Shown here in pieces: positions 52,501-59,965 of a stretch of DNA of 64,000 bases. The stretch's first letter is position 1; the number at the start of each line of letters is the position of its first letter. The position numbers and the translations under genes were made by a program. Under the pieces are notes generated by a model. That model saw nothing but the letters and a program-made list of their open reading frames with translations. It ran no database searches and had not been told where the DNA came from. The stretch is from UBA4416 sp040387475 (GTDB lineage Bacteria; Bacteroidota; Bacteroidia; B-17B0; Aurantibacillaceae): the NCBI GenBank assembly GCA_040387475.1, contig JAZKDT010000001.1, positions 372,001 to 436,000 on the forward strand, read 5' to 3'.

Positions 52501-52969
52501 TCAGGCCTACGCGAACGATCATGGACCGTTAATTATTGCCGGAATTGAGAAAACAGGTGAATTTAAGATGAATGTAGAAGGTGAAGAAATATTACTGGAA
52601 ACTGAAGATGTAGAGATCATCCCTGTCGACATTCCGGGCTGGAAAGTGTCTAACAGCGGACCAATAACCGTTGCTTTAGACATTACCCTGACGGATTCTT
52701 TAAAAGAGGAGGGTTTAGCGAGAGAACTGGTTAACCGTATCCAAAACCTGCGTAAAGACAGCGGTTTGAACGTAACGGACCGTATTTTGGTTAAAATTCA
52801 ACAAAATGATGCCCTTGATACCGCCATTCAAAATAATTTGAACTATATTTGCGCCGAAACTCTGACAGGAGATTTACAAGTGGTACAAAATTTGTCCTTA
52901 GCCACAGCAAATTCTGTCGAAGTGGACGAATTGGTATCTACCCTTATTTCTATAGAAAAGTTAAATTAA
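49502..52969 (+). CDS. ileS: Isoleucyl-tRNA synthetase, eukaryote-like (type 2)
   Basis: 1155 residues. The HIGH motif is HHVMG near residues 58-62 in PPSANGLPGIHHVMGR and the second signature is KMSKR at about 700-704. The editing domain contains AWTTTPWTLPSNTALAVG, and a C-terminal anticodon-binding extension follows. The long length and KMSKR (in place of KMSKS) indicate the IleRS2 type found in eukaryotes and some bacteria, which is often naturally tolerant of mupirocin; tolerance here is inference. Start ATG at 49502. Confidence 0.97.
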   Translation: MKKYPTYNQLNLSQISKDILQYWKEKDTFGKSISTREGKTPWVFYEGPPSANGLPGIHHVMGRTIKDIFCRYKTLQGFQVKRKAGWDTHGLPIELGVEKFLGITKEDIGNPNSKKFISVEDYNKACRKEVMKYTDKWEDVTAKMGYWVDMNDPYITYDNKYIESVWWLLQNMNNKGLLYKGFTIQPYSPAAGTGLSSHELNQPGCYRDVKDRTAVAQFKVSPFEVGAQSAGDVLSDLSKKGNLFFLAWTTTPWTLPSNTALAVGKDIEYVFVESFNPFSGHPQTVILAKDLLNKYFSEKHTDLKFEDYKPGDKNIPFKIVGHAKGSDLAGISYEQLLPFTQPTDGDAFKVIIGDFVTTTDGTGIVHIAPSFGADDFRVAKQNGIGSLTLVDKRGRFLPEIQDGTFLYGEEYVKEAYHTDAEKQVEFEKQKQILEASGKIKELKAYLSVDERIVLKLQEEGKLFKKETYEHSYPHCWRTDKPVLYYPLDSWFIKSTAAKDRMIELNKTINWKPEHTGTGRFGEWLNNLQDWNLSRSRFWGIPIPIWTSEDKSEQIVIGSAEELKNEIENAVSKGMMAENPLGKFVPGNFSTENYDTFDLHKPYADNIVLEKNGKKLFREPDLIDVWFDSGAMPYAQVHYPFENKELIDDKKYYPADFIAEGVDQTRGWFFTLHAIATMNFDSVAYKNVVSNGLVLDKNGNKMSKRLGNAVDPFETIEKYGADATRWYMIANAAPWDNLKFDTEGIGEVQRKLFGTLYNTYGFFALYANVDNFIVDVNNTVNVSNRSELDRWILSKLNSLVKDVTEQYETFEPHKAARYIEEFVDEHLSNWYIRLSRRRFWKGDMSDDKKAAYETLFECLNTLSQLMSPIAPFFADWLYQNLNDVEGEINSVHLTNYPKVNSDLIDSSLEKRMEMAQKISSMILSIRKKENLRVRQPLQTIRIPILDPEFRHHVEAVKDIILAEVNVKELEFVTEEEAHIVKNLKLNFKTLGKKCGKHMKTVQAYANDHGPLIIAGIEKTGEFKMNVEGEEILLETEDVEIIPVDIPGWKVSNSGPITVALDITLTDSLKEEGLARELVNRIQNLRKDSGLNVTDRILVKIQQNDALDTAIQNNLNYICAETLTGDLQVVQNLSLATANSVEVDELVSTLISIEKLN

Positions 52970-52984
52970 TTTTAAGAAAGAATT

Positions 52985-54184
52985 ATGGCAAAGAAAATTG
53001 TAAAGCCCGTTAAAAAAGCAAGCAAACCAGCTCCTAAAAAAGCTGCAGCTAAACCTGCAAAAAAAGTAGTGAAGCCTGCTGCAAAAAAAGCGAGTAAACC
53101 TGCGCCAAAAGCGGCAGCTAAAAAAGTAGTTGTCAAAAAACCAATAGCTAAAAAAGCTATTGCTAAAAAACCAGCACCAAAACAAGCCCCAAAAAAAGTG
53201 AGTAAAGTTCCCGTAAAAAAAATAGCAAAAGCTGCAAAGCCGGCTCCCAAAAAAGCTGCCGCTAAACCAGCTCCTAAAAAAGTTGTTAAACCAGTTGCAA
53301 AGGTTGCAGCTAAACCAGTTAAAAAATCTGCTGCTCCGGTAAAACCTGCCAAAGCAGTTAAAGAGATAGCGAAACCAAAAGTTGTTGGAAAACCAATTGA
53401 TGCTGTAGCAAAAAAAGGTGCCAAAGCCTCAAAAAAAGCTGGAAAACCCTCTAAAAAAGGAAAAAAAGGTGATGATGAAGAGGACGATGATGTTGAAGCG
53501 GATGAAGAAGATGACTCCGACGTTGATGTGAAGGATGATTACGAGAAGCCGGAAGAAGATGATGATGCAGTAGTTGATTTAGATGAAGCGCCCGTATTGG
53601 ATTTAGAAGGTGGAGGAATTCCATTGGATGATGATGATGATGATGAGATCCCTGAAAAAAGAGGTCGCGGCCGTAGAAAGAAAAACGAAGGTCGTTCATC
53701 CGGATCTGAATCTTACATCAGAAACAGACCTTTGCATATTGATATTACTAAACCGTTGATCAAAAAACCACAGGCAGCTCAACCAAAACCTTTTGTAAAT
53801 ACAAAGGATGACAGAAGCCGTTATTCTGATAAAGAATTGGGAGAATTTAAAGACCTGATCATCGAAAAATTAAAAGAAGCACAAATGGATTATGATTTGT
53901 TGAAACAAACATTGTCTAATGCCGATAATCATGGTACTGATGATACGTCTCCTTCCTTTAAGTTATTGGAAGATGGGTCGGATGTATTATCAAAAGAAGA
54001 AACGGCACAGTTAGCAGTTCGTCAGGAAAAATACATCGTGAATTTGAAAAATGCTTTAATGCGTATCGAGAATAAAACATATGGCATTTGTCGGGTTACA
54101 GGAAAATTGATTCCTAAAGAACGTTTACGTTCAGTGCCACATGCTACTTTAGGAATTGATGCTAAATTAAATCAGCCGAGTTAA
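52985..54184 (+). CDS. Histone-H1-like Lys/Ala/Pro tail fused to a DksA/TraR-type domain
   Basis: 399 residues in three parts. Residues 1-165 are Lys/Ala/Pro repeats (PAPKKAAAKPAKKVVKPAAK style), like histone H1 or AlgP. Residues ~160-220 are acidic (DDDDDDEIPEKRGRGRRKK). Residues 270-399 are a DksA-like coiled coil and zinc-finger region (FKDLIIEKLKEAQMDYDLLK ... RIENKTYGICRVTGKLIPKE). The finger keeps only one of four cysteines, so zinc binding is lost. It may bind DNA through the basic tail and RNA polymerase through the coiled coil; both are inferences. Confidence 0.82.
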   Translation: MAKKIVKPVKKASKPAPKKAAAKPAKKVVKPAAKKASKPAPKAAAKKVVVKKPIAKKAIAKKPAPKQAPKKVSKVPVKKIAKAAKPAPKKAAAKPAPKKVVKPVAKVAAKPVKKSAAPVKPAKAVKEIAKPKVVGKPIDAVAKKGAKASKKAGKPSKKGKKGDDEEDDDVEADEEDDSDVDVKDDYEKPEEDDDAVVDLDEAPVLDLEGGGIPLDDDDDDEIPEKRGRGRRKKNEGRSSGSESYIRNRPLHIDITKPLIKKPQAAQPKPFVNTKDDRSRYSDKELGEFKDLIIEKLKEAQMDYDLLKQTLSNADNHGTDDTSPSFKLLEDGSDVLSKEETAQLAVRQEKYIVNLKNALMRIENKTYGICRVTGKLIPKERLRSVPHATLGIDAKLNQPS

Positions 54185-54210
54185 TTCTCTTTTTAATACC
54201 AACTAAAATA

Positions 54211-54239
54211 AAAGGTTATCTTTGTAAGGTAACCTTTTT
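54211..54239 (+). terminator. Terminator hairpin that contains a -7 promoter element
   Basis: Stem AAAGGTTA / TAACCTTT with a T-run lies after the DksA-like gene ending at 54184. Its loop holds TATCTTTG (54217-54224), a perfect TAnnTTTG -7 element with room to drive lspA (ATG at 54256). The two readings are compatible on the DNA but compete at the RNA level. Confidence 0.6.
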
Positions 54240-54255
54240 TGCTTTTACAGGCACT

Positions 54256-54927
54256 ATGCTTAAAAAATACAGACTTCCCATAATCACTGTGTTAGCAGTA
54301 TTATTTATTGATCAATGTATAAAATTATACATTAAATCAAATTATCCCATCGGGGAGGTATGTCGCATATTTGGCGACTGGAGCCGCATAACATTTACTG
54401 AGAATCCGGGAATGGCTTTTGGTTTGGAGTTTGGCGGCGACTATGGAAAGATCGCCTTAAGTTTATTCAGGATCGTAGCGGTTTTTGCCGGCGCTTTTTA
54501 TATTAAGAAAATTGTTAATGATGGGGAGCATAAAGGATTTATTGTTTGCGTATCGCTGGTACTGGCGGGCGCTTTAGGAAATATTTTAGACTCGGCCTTT
54601 TACGGAATTATGTTTGGAGAAAGTACCGAATACCAGGTTGCAGAGTTTATGCCGGCGGGTGGTGGTTATGCCCCGTTTTTAAAAGGTCAGGTAGTGGATA
54701 TGTTTTACTTTCCTATTTACGAAGGAAATTTTCCGAGCTGGTTTCCCGTTTGGGGCGGAGAACATTTTGAGTTTTTTAACGCCATTTTTAATTTTGCAGA
54801 TATGGCTATTTCTTTTGGTGTAGGTATCATATTGGTATTTCAAACCGCGTTTTTTAAACCTGCAGCAAAGGCAGAACAAAAAACGGTAACAGAAGAACAA
54901 GCGATCAACGAATCATCCAATCCATAG
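54256..54927 (+). CDS. lspA: Lipoprotein signal peptidase II
   Basis: 223 residues, longer than the ~165 of most bacteria because of an inserted periplasmic loop. Catalytic aspartates are in LGNILDSAFYG and FNFADMAISFG; FTENPGMAFGLEF is the other conserved segment. Four transmembrane helices are visible. It cleaves prolipoprotein signal peptides before the lipid-modified cysteine in the inner membrane, and would process the lipoproteins elsewhere in the window. Start ATG at 54256. Confidence 0.94.
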   Translation: MLKKYRLPIITVLAVLFIDQCIKLYIKSNYPIGEVCRIFGDWSRITFTENPGMAFGLEFGGDYGKIALSLFRIVAVFAGAFYIKKIVNDGEHKGFIVCVSLVLAGALGNILDSAFYGIMFGESTEYQVAEFMPAGGGYAPFLKGQVVDMFYFPIYEGNFPSWFPVWGGEHFEFFNAIFNFADMAISFGVGIILVFQTAFFKPAAKAEQKTVTEEQAINESSNP

Positions 54928-54964
54928 TATAATAAAAGCTCATAAAATCCGTTTTCATACTACC

Positions 54965-55714
54965 TTGAAACAACTTTTATACATACTTTCTTTTGTTCTC
55001 ATCTATTTACATGGGTTTTCTCAGCATAAAGAAGAGAGCGGTGTAAACTTACCAAAGTTCTATAAGAATAAAATGCACTTTGGATTTGCATTGGCGTATA
55101 ATAAAACAGATTTCAGAATACACACCGTTAAAAATTCTGCTTTTCCCGATACAGTTATTGGTGGGGTTACTTATGGAATGAAAACTATTTATACGAAGTC
55201 TGATCCCGGCTTTGCCCTAGGTATCATTTCCGATTTTAGATTGCACCAATATCTGCGCTTGCGCTTTACGCCAAACATTAGCTTTGCTTCGCGCAGTTTG
55301 GAGTATACACTTCAAAATGCCAAACGCGATAGTATTAAGGAATATAAAAAAACAGTTGAGTCTACTTTTATCATTTTACCTTTAGAATTGAAATTGCAAT
55401 CCAAGCGCCTGGATAATTTTGGTGCTTATGTGATATTGGGAGGAGGATACACCTTAGATTTGGTATCCAAAAAGAAAGCAACTACAACAGGGGCCAATCA
55501 ATTGGATGATGCGGTACAACTAAAGCGCGATGATTTTTTTTACAGCGGGGGAGCGGGCGTCGATTTTTACCTGCAGTATTTTAAACTCGGGCTGGAAGTT
55601 AAAATTTTGCAGGGAACAAAGAACCTCAAACAGCCACTCAATAACATATTTACCAATAGCATCGAAAAAGTCAACTCCAAAATGGTTATTTTTTCAATCA
55701 CCTTTGAGGGCTAA
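54965..55714 (+). CDS. porT: PorT-like outer-membrane beta-barrel protein of the type IX secretion system
   Basis: 249 residues from a TTG at 54965. A signal peptide (LLYILSFVLIYLHGFS) is followed by an eight-strand-like barrel: LRLRFTPNISFASRSLEY, LQSKRLDNFGAYVILGGGY, YSGGAGVDFYLQYFKLGLEV. The pattern matches PorT/SprT, required for T9SS function in gliding Bacteroidota, though general outer-membrane barrels share some features. It makes sense beside the T9SS cargo genes, yet those are dispersed. Confidence 0.82.
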   Translation: MKQLLYILSFVLIYLHGFSQHKEESGVNLPKFYKNKMHFGFALAYNKTDFRIHTVKNSAFPDTVIGGVTYGMKTIYTKSDPGFALGIISDFRLHQYLRLRFTPNISFASRSLEYTLQNAKRDSIKEYKKTVESTFIILPLELKLQSKRLDNFGAYVILGGGYTLDLVSKKKATTTGANQLDDAVQLKRDDFFYSGGAGVDFYLQYFKLGLEVKILQGTKNLKQPLNNIFTNSIEKVNSKMVIFSITFEG

Positions 55715-55751
55715 TGTTTTTGTAAACTGAAGAATAAAAATCTTCCACATC

Positions 55752-57359
55752 ATGAAAAAAGAACTGAATCTGGCTGTTGCCGCACACATTGCTTACGATG
55801 AGCAATTATTGAAAGAAGAAGTTGCAGAGCAACTGTCTTTAAAACCTACCGATACTTTTTTTATTAAGCCTCTACGCCGTAGCATTGATGCGCGTTCCAG
55901 AAATATTAAAGTCAATTTAAAATTAGCAGTTTGGATAAACGAACCGGTAACAGATGATGAGTTAGGAATTCAGTATAATGACGTTTCAGGAGCTTCAAAA
56001 AGTATTACCATTATTGGTGCAGGGCCTGCAGGCTTGTATGCAGCTTTACGATGTTTGGAAGTGGGAATTAAGCCTATTGTGTTTGAACGCGGAAAAGATG
56101 TGCAGGAACGGCGAAGAGATCTGGCAGCTATTAATAAAGAACACATAGTAAACCCGGAAAGTAATTATTGTTTTGGGGAAGGTGGAGCAGGAACTTACAG
56201 CGATGGAAAATTATATACACGTTCGAGCAAGCGCGGAGACATAGAGCATATTTTAAAGACCTTTGTATTTCATGGCGCTGATGAGGTTATTTTAGTTGAC
56301 GCTCATCCTCATATCGGAACGAATAAGTTGCCCAAGATCATTTCCAATATGCGGGAAACCATTTTAAAGCATGGTGGAGAAATGCATTTTAATTCTAAGC
56401 TGATCGATATTAATTATAAAGAGAATAGAATTTCTTCTGTCATTATTGAAAAGTCTGTCACTTCGAGCGAAGTCGAGAAGCGAACAATAGAATATATGTG
56501 TTCCCATGTGATATTAGCAACAGGCCATTCGGCCAGAGATATTTATGAATTACTTGACAGAAAAAAAATTGCTATTGAAGCCAAGCCTTTTGCCTTAGGA
56601 GTTCGTGTGGAGCATCCCCAGGAGTTCATTGATAAAATTCAGTATAGTTGTCACACACATGATGAAGTTGTTTCTAAACGCGATTACTTACCGGCATCGT
56701 CTTACAGTTTGGTTCACCAGGTTCAGGGCCACGGGGTCTATTCGTTTTGTATGTGCCCCGGAGGCATTATTGCCCCTTGCGCCACAGCGCAGGATGAAGT
56801 AGTAACAAATGGTTGGAGTCCATCTAAAAGAAATAACCCTTATGCAAATAGTGGTATTGTGGTTGGCCTGGAAATGATCGATTTTGAGCCTTACAAAAAG
56901 CACGGCGCTTTAGCAGGCTTGCAATTGCAAAAAGAAATGGAACACCGCGCCTGGCAAATGGGCGGGAAAACACAAACGGCGCCGGCTCAAAACCTGCAGG
57001 ATTTTATAAACGGTAAATTAAGTGCAAACCTGGTCGATTGTTCTTACCAACCGGGCACAAAATCGGTGCAAATGACTGAAGTATTGGGAAAAATGATTGG
57101 ATCAACTTTGCAGCAAGGTTTTAAAGCCTTTAATAATAAAATGCGGGGTTATGTAAGTAATGAAGCTATTATAGTGGGTGTTGAATCGCGTACGTCAACG
57201 CCGGTGCGTATTCCAAGAGACAAATTCACATTGCAGCACCTGGAGCTCAAAAATTTATATCCTTGTGCAGAAGGTGCCGGTTATGCGGGAGGTATTGTAA
57301 GTGCTGCCATGGATGGTGTTAATTGCGTAAACGCGATTAGGGATACATACAACAAATAA
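55752..57359 (+). CDS. NAD(P)/FAD-dependent oxidoreductase (COG2509 type)
   Basis: 535 residues. After an N-terminal ~90-residue domain, the FAD-binding GxGxxG is ITIIGAGPAGLYAALRCLE; GEGGAGTYSDGKLYTRSSK and the C-terminal AEGAGYAGGIVSAAMDG complete the COG2509 pattern. Uncharacterised flavoprotein dehydrogenase, cytoplasmic. A REP-like sequence (56456-56482) lies in frame and encodes SVTSSEVEK at about residues 236-244, inserted in a surface-like region. The frame is otherwise intact. Confidence 0.9.
   Translation: MKKELNLAVAAHIAYDEQLLKEEVAEQLSLKPTDTFFIKPLRRSIDARSRNIKVNLKLAVWINEPVTDDELGIQYNDVSGASKSITIIGAGPAGLYAALRCLEVGIKPIVFERGKDVQERRRDLAAINKEHIVNPESNYCFGEGGAGTYSDGKLYTRSSKRGDIEHILKTFVFHGADEVILVDAHPHIGTNKLPKIISNMRETILKHGGEMHFNSKLIDINYKENRISSVIIEKSVTSSEVEKRTIEYMCSHVILATGHSARDIYELLDRKKIAIEAKPFALGVRVEHPQEFIDKIQYSCHTHDEVVSKRDYLPASSYSLVHQVQGHGVYSFCMCPGGIIAPCATAQDEVVTNGWSPSKRNNPYANSGIVVGLEMIDFEPYKKHGALAGLQLQKEMEHRAWQMGGKTQTAPAQNLQDFINGKLSANLVDCSYQPGTKSVQMTEVLGKMIGSTLQQGFKAFNNKMRGYVSNEAIIVGVESRTSTPVRIPRDKFTLQHLELKNLYPCAEGAGYAGGIVSAAMDGVNCVNAIRDTYNK
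56456..56482 (+). repeat. REP-like sequence inside a coding gene
   Basis: TGTCACTTCGAGCGAAGTCG plus AGAAGCG, in frame in the FAD oxidoreductase gene. A nearly identical copy (TGTCAGTTCGAGTGAAGTCG plus AGAATC) is at 59849-59874 in intergenic DNA. The core TTCGAGCGAAGTCGA is palindromic. Similar words are frequent in Flavobacteria. Confidence 0.7.
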
Positions 57360-57374
57360 GTTGGGAAATAAAAT

Positions 57375-58631
57375 CTACAATTCTTTTTTGGTTTTTAAAA
57401 TCAAACGGAGCGAAGAATCTTTGGAGAGATAATTCCATGCCCAGTTAAAAAATATCTGCAGTTTATTTCTCACGCTTAAAATTAGCATTAAGTGGAGGAA
57501 CATCCAGAAGAACCAGGCAATGTAACCATGAAATTTAATGAACGACATGTCAACTACCGCCTTGTGTTTTCCAATGGTAGCCATCGAGCCAAGGTCTTTA
57601 TATTCGTATTCTTTTTGTGTATTATTATTGAGTATGCGTAGTAAATTATGCGCCAAATTTTTTCCCTGGTTAATGGCCACATTTGCTAACTGAGGGTGAG
57701 CCGTTGGATACTTTGGTGTTTCCATATAAGCAATATCGCCAATCGCGTAAATATTTTGAGTGCCCTGTATTTTATTATAACGATCCACTTTATAGCGGTT
57801 TCTCACAATATGTTCCGACTCTATGCCTTCAATGATATTACCGGTAACGCCGGCCGCCCATATTAAATTAATGGTCGGTATCGTTTCGCCGGTGCTTAGC
57901 GTCGCTATTTTTCCGTCGTAGTTGGTTACAACCGTTTCAGTTTTAACAACAACGCCTAACTCTTCCAGGTATTTGCGGGACGCTTTTTTAGCTTCATCGC
58001 TCATGCTATTTAATGTATTTTTACTTCCGTCGAGTAGGATCACTTTTAATTTCGAAAAATCTGTTTGAGGATAATCTCTCGGTAAAATACTTTTTTTCAT
58101 TTCAGAGAAAGCTCCCGCTAGCTCAACACCGGTTGGCCCTGCACCCACAAGTACAATGTTTAATAGGGCCTCTCTTTCGCCATCGGTTGAAGAAATAAAT
58201 TTTTCAAAACCCAGTAAAATCTTGTTGCGTATTTCTATGGATTCTTCCGTTGTTTTCATGGCAAGCGCATGTTTTTCTATTTCCTTGTTGCCAAAGAAGT
58301 TGGTCTTGCAACCAGTGGCAATAATCAGGTAATCATAGCCAAAGTTACCGCAGGTGGTAATAATGGTATTTGATGAAGGAATTATTTTGGTAACTTCTCC
58401 CAAACGAATTTGAATGTTTTTCGATTTCTGAAAGATCTTCCTGAAAGGGAAGGAAATGTTAGAAGGTTCGAGCCGGGCACTTGCTACCTGGTAATAGAGT
58501 GGTTGAAACTGGTGATGATTTTGTTTATCAATTAATAAAACTTCGAAATCAGATTTATTAAGGATTTTGGCTACATGCAGGCCGGCAAAACCGCCGCCTA
58601 CTAAAACTACTTTCTTTTTTTGACGTTCCAT
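57375..58631 (-). CDS. ndh: Type II NADH dehydrogenase (NDH-2)
   Basis: 418 residues. The FAD motif is VVLVGGGFAGLHVAKIL near the N-terminus and the second (NADH) Rossmann motif is IVLVGAGPTGVELAGAFSE. The terminal ~60 residues contain a hydrophobic helix (IAWFFWMFLHLMLILSV) that anchors it to the membrane. It oxidises NADH and reduces quinone without pumping protons. Start ATG at 58631. The HemJ-like gene follows upstream on the same strand. Confidence 0.93.
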   Translation of the reverse strand: MERQKKKVVLVGGGFAGLHVAKILNKSDFEVLLIDKQNHHQFQPLYYQVASARLEPSNISFPFRKIFQKSKNIQIRLGEVTKIIPSSNTIITTCGNFGYDYLIIATGCKTNFFGNKEIEKHALAMKTTEESIEIRNKILLGFEKFISSTDGEREALLNIVLVGAGPTGVELAGAFSEMKKSILPRDYPQTDFSKLKVILLDGSKNTLNSMSDEAKKASRKYLEELGVVVKTETVVTNYDGKIATLSTGETIPTINLIWAAGVTGNIIEGIESEHIVRNRYKVDRYNKIQGTQNIYAIGDIAYMETPKYPTAHPQLANVAINQGKNLAHNLLRILNNNTQKEYEYKDLGSMATIGKHKAVVDMSFIKFHGYIAWFFWMFLHLMLILSVRNKLQIFFNWAWNYLSKDSSLRLILKTKKEL

Positions 58632-58675
58632 ATGATCATTTTATAAATCAGAACGATGCTTTAAATTACAGATCT

Positions 58676-59254
58676 TTATTGCCCAGCATCCTGATCTTTA
58701 TGTTGTATTTCTTTTTCTTTCATAGTGCGGCGTTGTCTTTTATAGATATAAACACCTCCCATCAATAATGCAGCAAACATAAACAGCCCTAACATTCCCC
58801 ACACTAAACCGCTCGATGATTTTACAATAACAAGGAACACTATCCCTACAAGCAAAACTGTTGCCAGCTCATTAAACAACCGCAATTTGAAAGAAGAAAA
58901 TTTGTAAATGCCTGCAGTTTGCTGCTTAAAGATCATATCACACTGTAAATGATATAGAAACAGGATACCCACGCAAACCAGTTTTAACCACATCCATGGT
59001 TGTGATAATAGTACAGAGTTTTCGTACAACATCCAACTGCCAAAAATAACCGTCCCAATAGCAGCGGGCCAGGTAATAATATACCATAGTTTCTTCTGCA
59101 TATGTAATAACTGAATCGTTAAAATAGTACGGGCAGGCTCTTCTTTTTCGTTCGCTTCTTTGGTATAAATAAACAGTCTTACTATATAAAACAAGCCGGC
59201 AAACCAGCAAACCACAAAAACGACATGAAGAGCCTTGATATATAAATAATCCAT
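58676..59254 (-). CDS. hemJ: HemJ/CopD-like membrane protein (protoporphyrinogen oxidase candidate)
   Basis: 192 residues with four or five helices. HemJ-type residues are visible: the first helix reads YLYIKALHVVFVVCWFAGLFY with the conserved His, then MQKKLWYIITWPAAIGTVIF, LKLVCVGILFLYHLQCD, and the Lys/Arg-rich C-terminus. HemJ oxidises protoporphyrinogen IX late in haem synthesis and itself binds haem. CopD-family alternatives are possible but the helix pattern favours HemJ. Confidence 0.85.
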   Translation of the reverse strand: MDYLYIKALHVVFVVCWFAGLFYIVRLFIYTKEANEKEEPARTILTIQLLHMQKKLWYIITWPAAIGTVIFGSWMLYENSVLLSQPWMWLKLVCVGILFLYHLQCDMIFKQQTAGIYKFSSFKLRLFNELATVLLVGIVFLVIVKSSSGLVWGMLGLFMFAALLMGGVYIYKRQRRTMKEKEIQHKDQDAGQ

Positions 59255-59306
59255 ATTATTTTATTTGCTGTAAAGGTAGTATTTTTGAGCCACACAATAT
59301 AAATCT

Positions 59307-59831
59307 ATGAACGCTATGAAGGGAAAAACACCTCAGGAATCATTTACGGTTAACACCGAGGTGGTAATGCCAAACGACACGAATCACATTGGTAATTTAT
59401 TTGGTGGTAAACTATTGCAATGGATGGATATTACCTCCGCTATAGCGGCAGGCAGGCATTGCAACCGTGTTGTGGTAACAGCATCTATCAACCACGTATC
59501 ATTCGACAATCCCATCAAGCAAAATTCGGTGGTAACACTTGAAGCTAAAGTTTCGCGGGCATTTACAAGTAGTATGGAAATTCATATTGATGTGTTTGTA
59601 GAAGACCGGATAACCGGAAAAAAAACCAAATGCAATGAGGCTATTTTTACGTTTGTTGCAATAGATCAAAACGGTGCCCCACTTCCGGTTCCACCAGTTA
59701 TTCCTGAAACGGAAGAAGAGAAAAAACGATACGAAGGAGCTTTACGCCGCCGTCAATTATCACTCATCTTAGGGGGGCGAATGAAACCCGATGACGCTAC
59801 AGAGCTTAAAGCGCTGTTTATGAAGGATTAG
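59307..59831 (+). CDS. Acyl-CoA thioesterase (YciA/BFIT hotdog type)
   Basis: 174 residues. The hotdog fold and active site region NDTNHIGNLFGGKLLQWMDI are unmistakable, followed by VVTASINHVSFDNPIKQNSV and a C-terminal extension of 40 residues. It hydrolyses acyl-CoA to fatty acid and CoA. A TATTTTTG element sits just upstream at 59280-59287. Cytoplasmic. Confidence 0.9.
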   Translation: MNAMKGKTPQESFTVNTEVVMPNDTNHIGNLFGGKLLQWMDITSAIAAGRHCNRVVVTASINHVSFDNPIKQNSVVTLEAKVSRAFTSSMEIHIDVFVEDRITGKKTKCNEAIFTFVAIDQNGAPLPVPPVIPETEEEKKRYEGALRRRQLSLILGGRMKPDDATELKALFMKD

Positions 59832-59848
59832 TTGTATTGGATGGACGT

Positions 59849-59874
59849 GTCAGTTCGAGTGAAGTCGAGAATCA
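59849..59874 (+). repeat. Second copy of the in-gene REP-like word
   Basis: TGTCAGTTCGAGTGAAGTCG plus AGAATC, between the thioesterase and GT9 genes. It matches 56456-56481 at 23 of 26 positions. A further GTTCGAGAGG word lies at about 59938. Confidence 0.7.
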
Positions 59875-59965
59875 GGCATTTAGAGCGCCTCTGTTTACAC
59901 ATTTGTTTGCTCAAAAATTCACTGAACTTTTGTCCTGTTCGAGAGGCAATTTCATTAGTGTAGGA

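Noticed and set aside
52961..53424. Overlapping minus-strand frames rich in Phe, Leu and Ala
   Set aside because: They are antisense readings of the Lys/Ala/Pro repeats of the DksA-like gene; the composition is a mirror of AAA codons.
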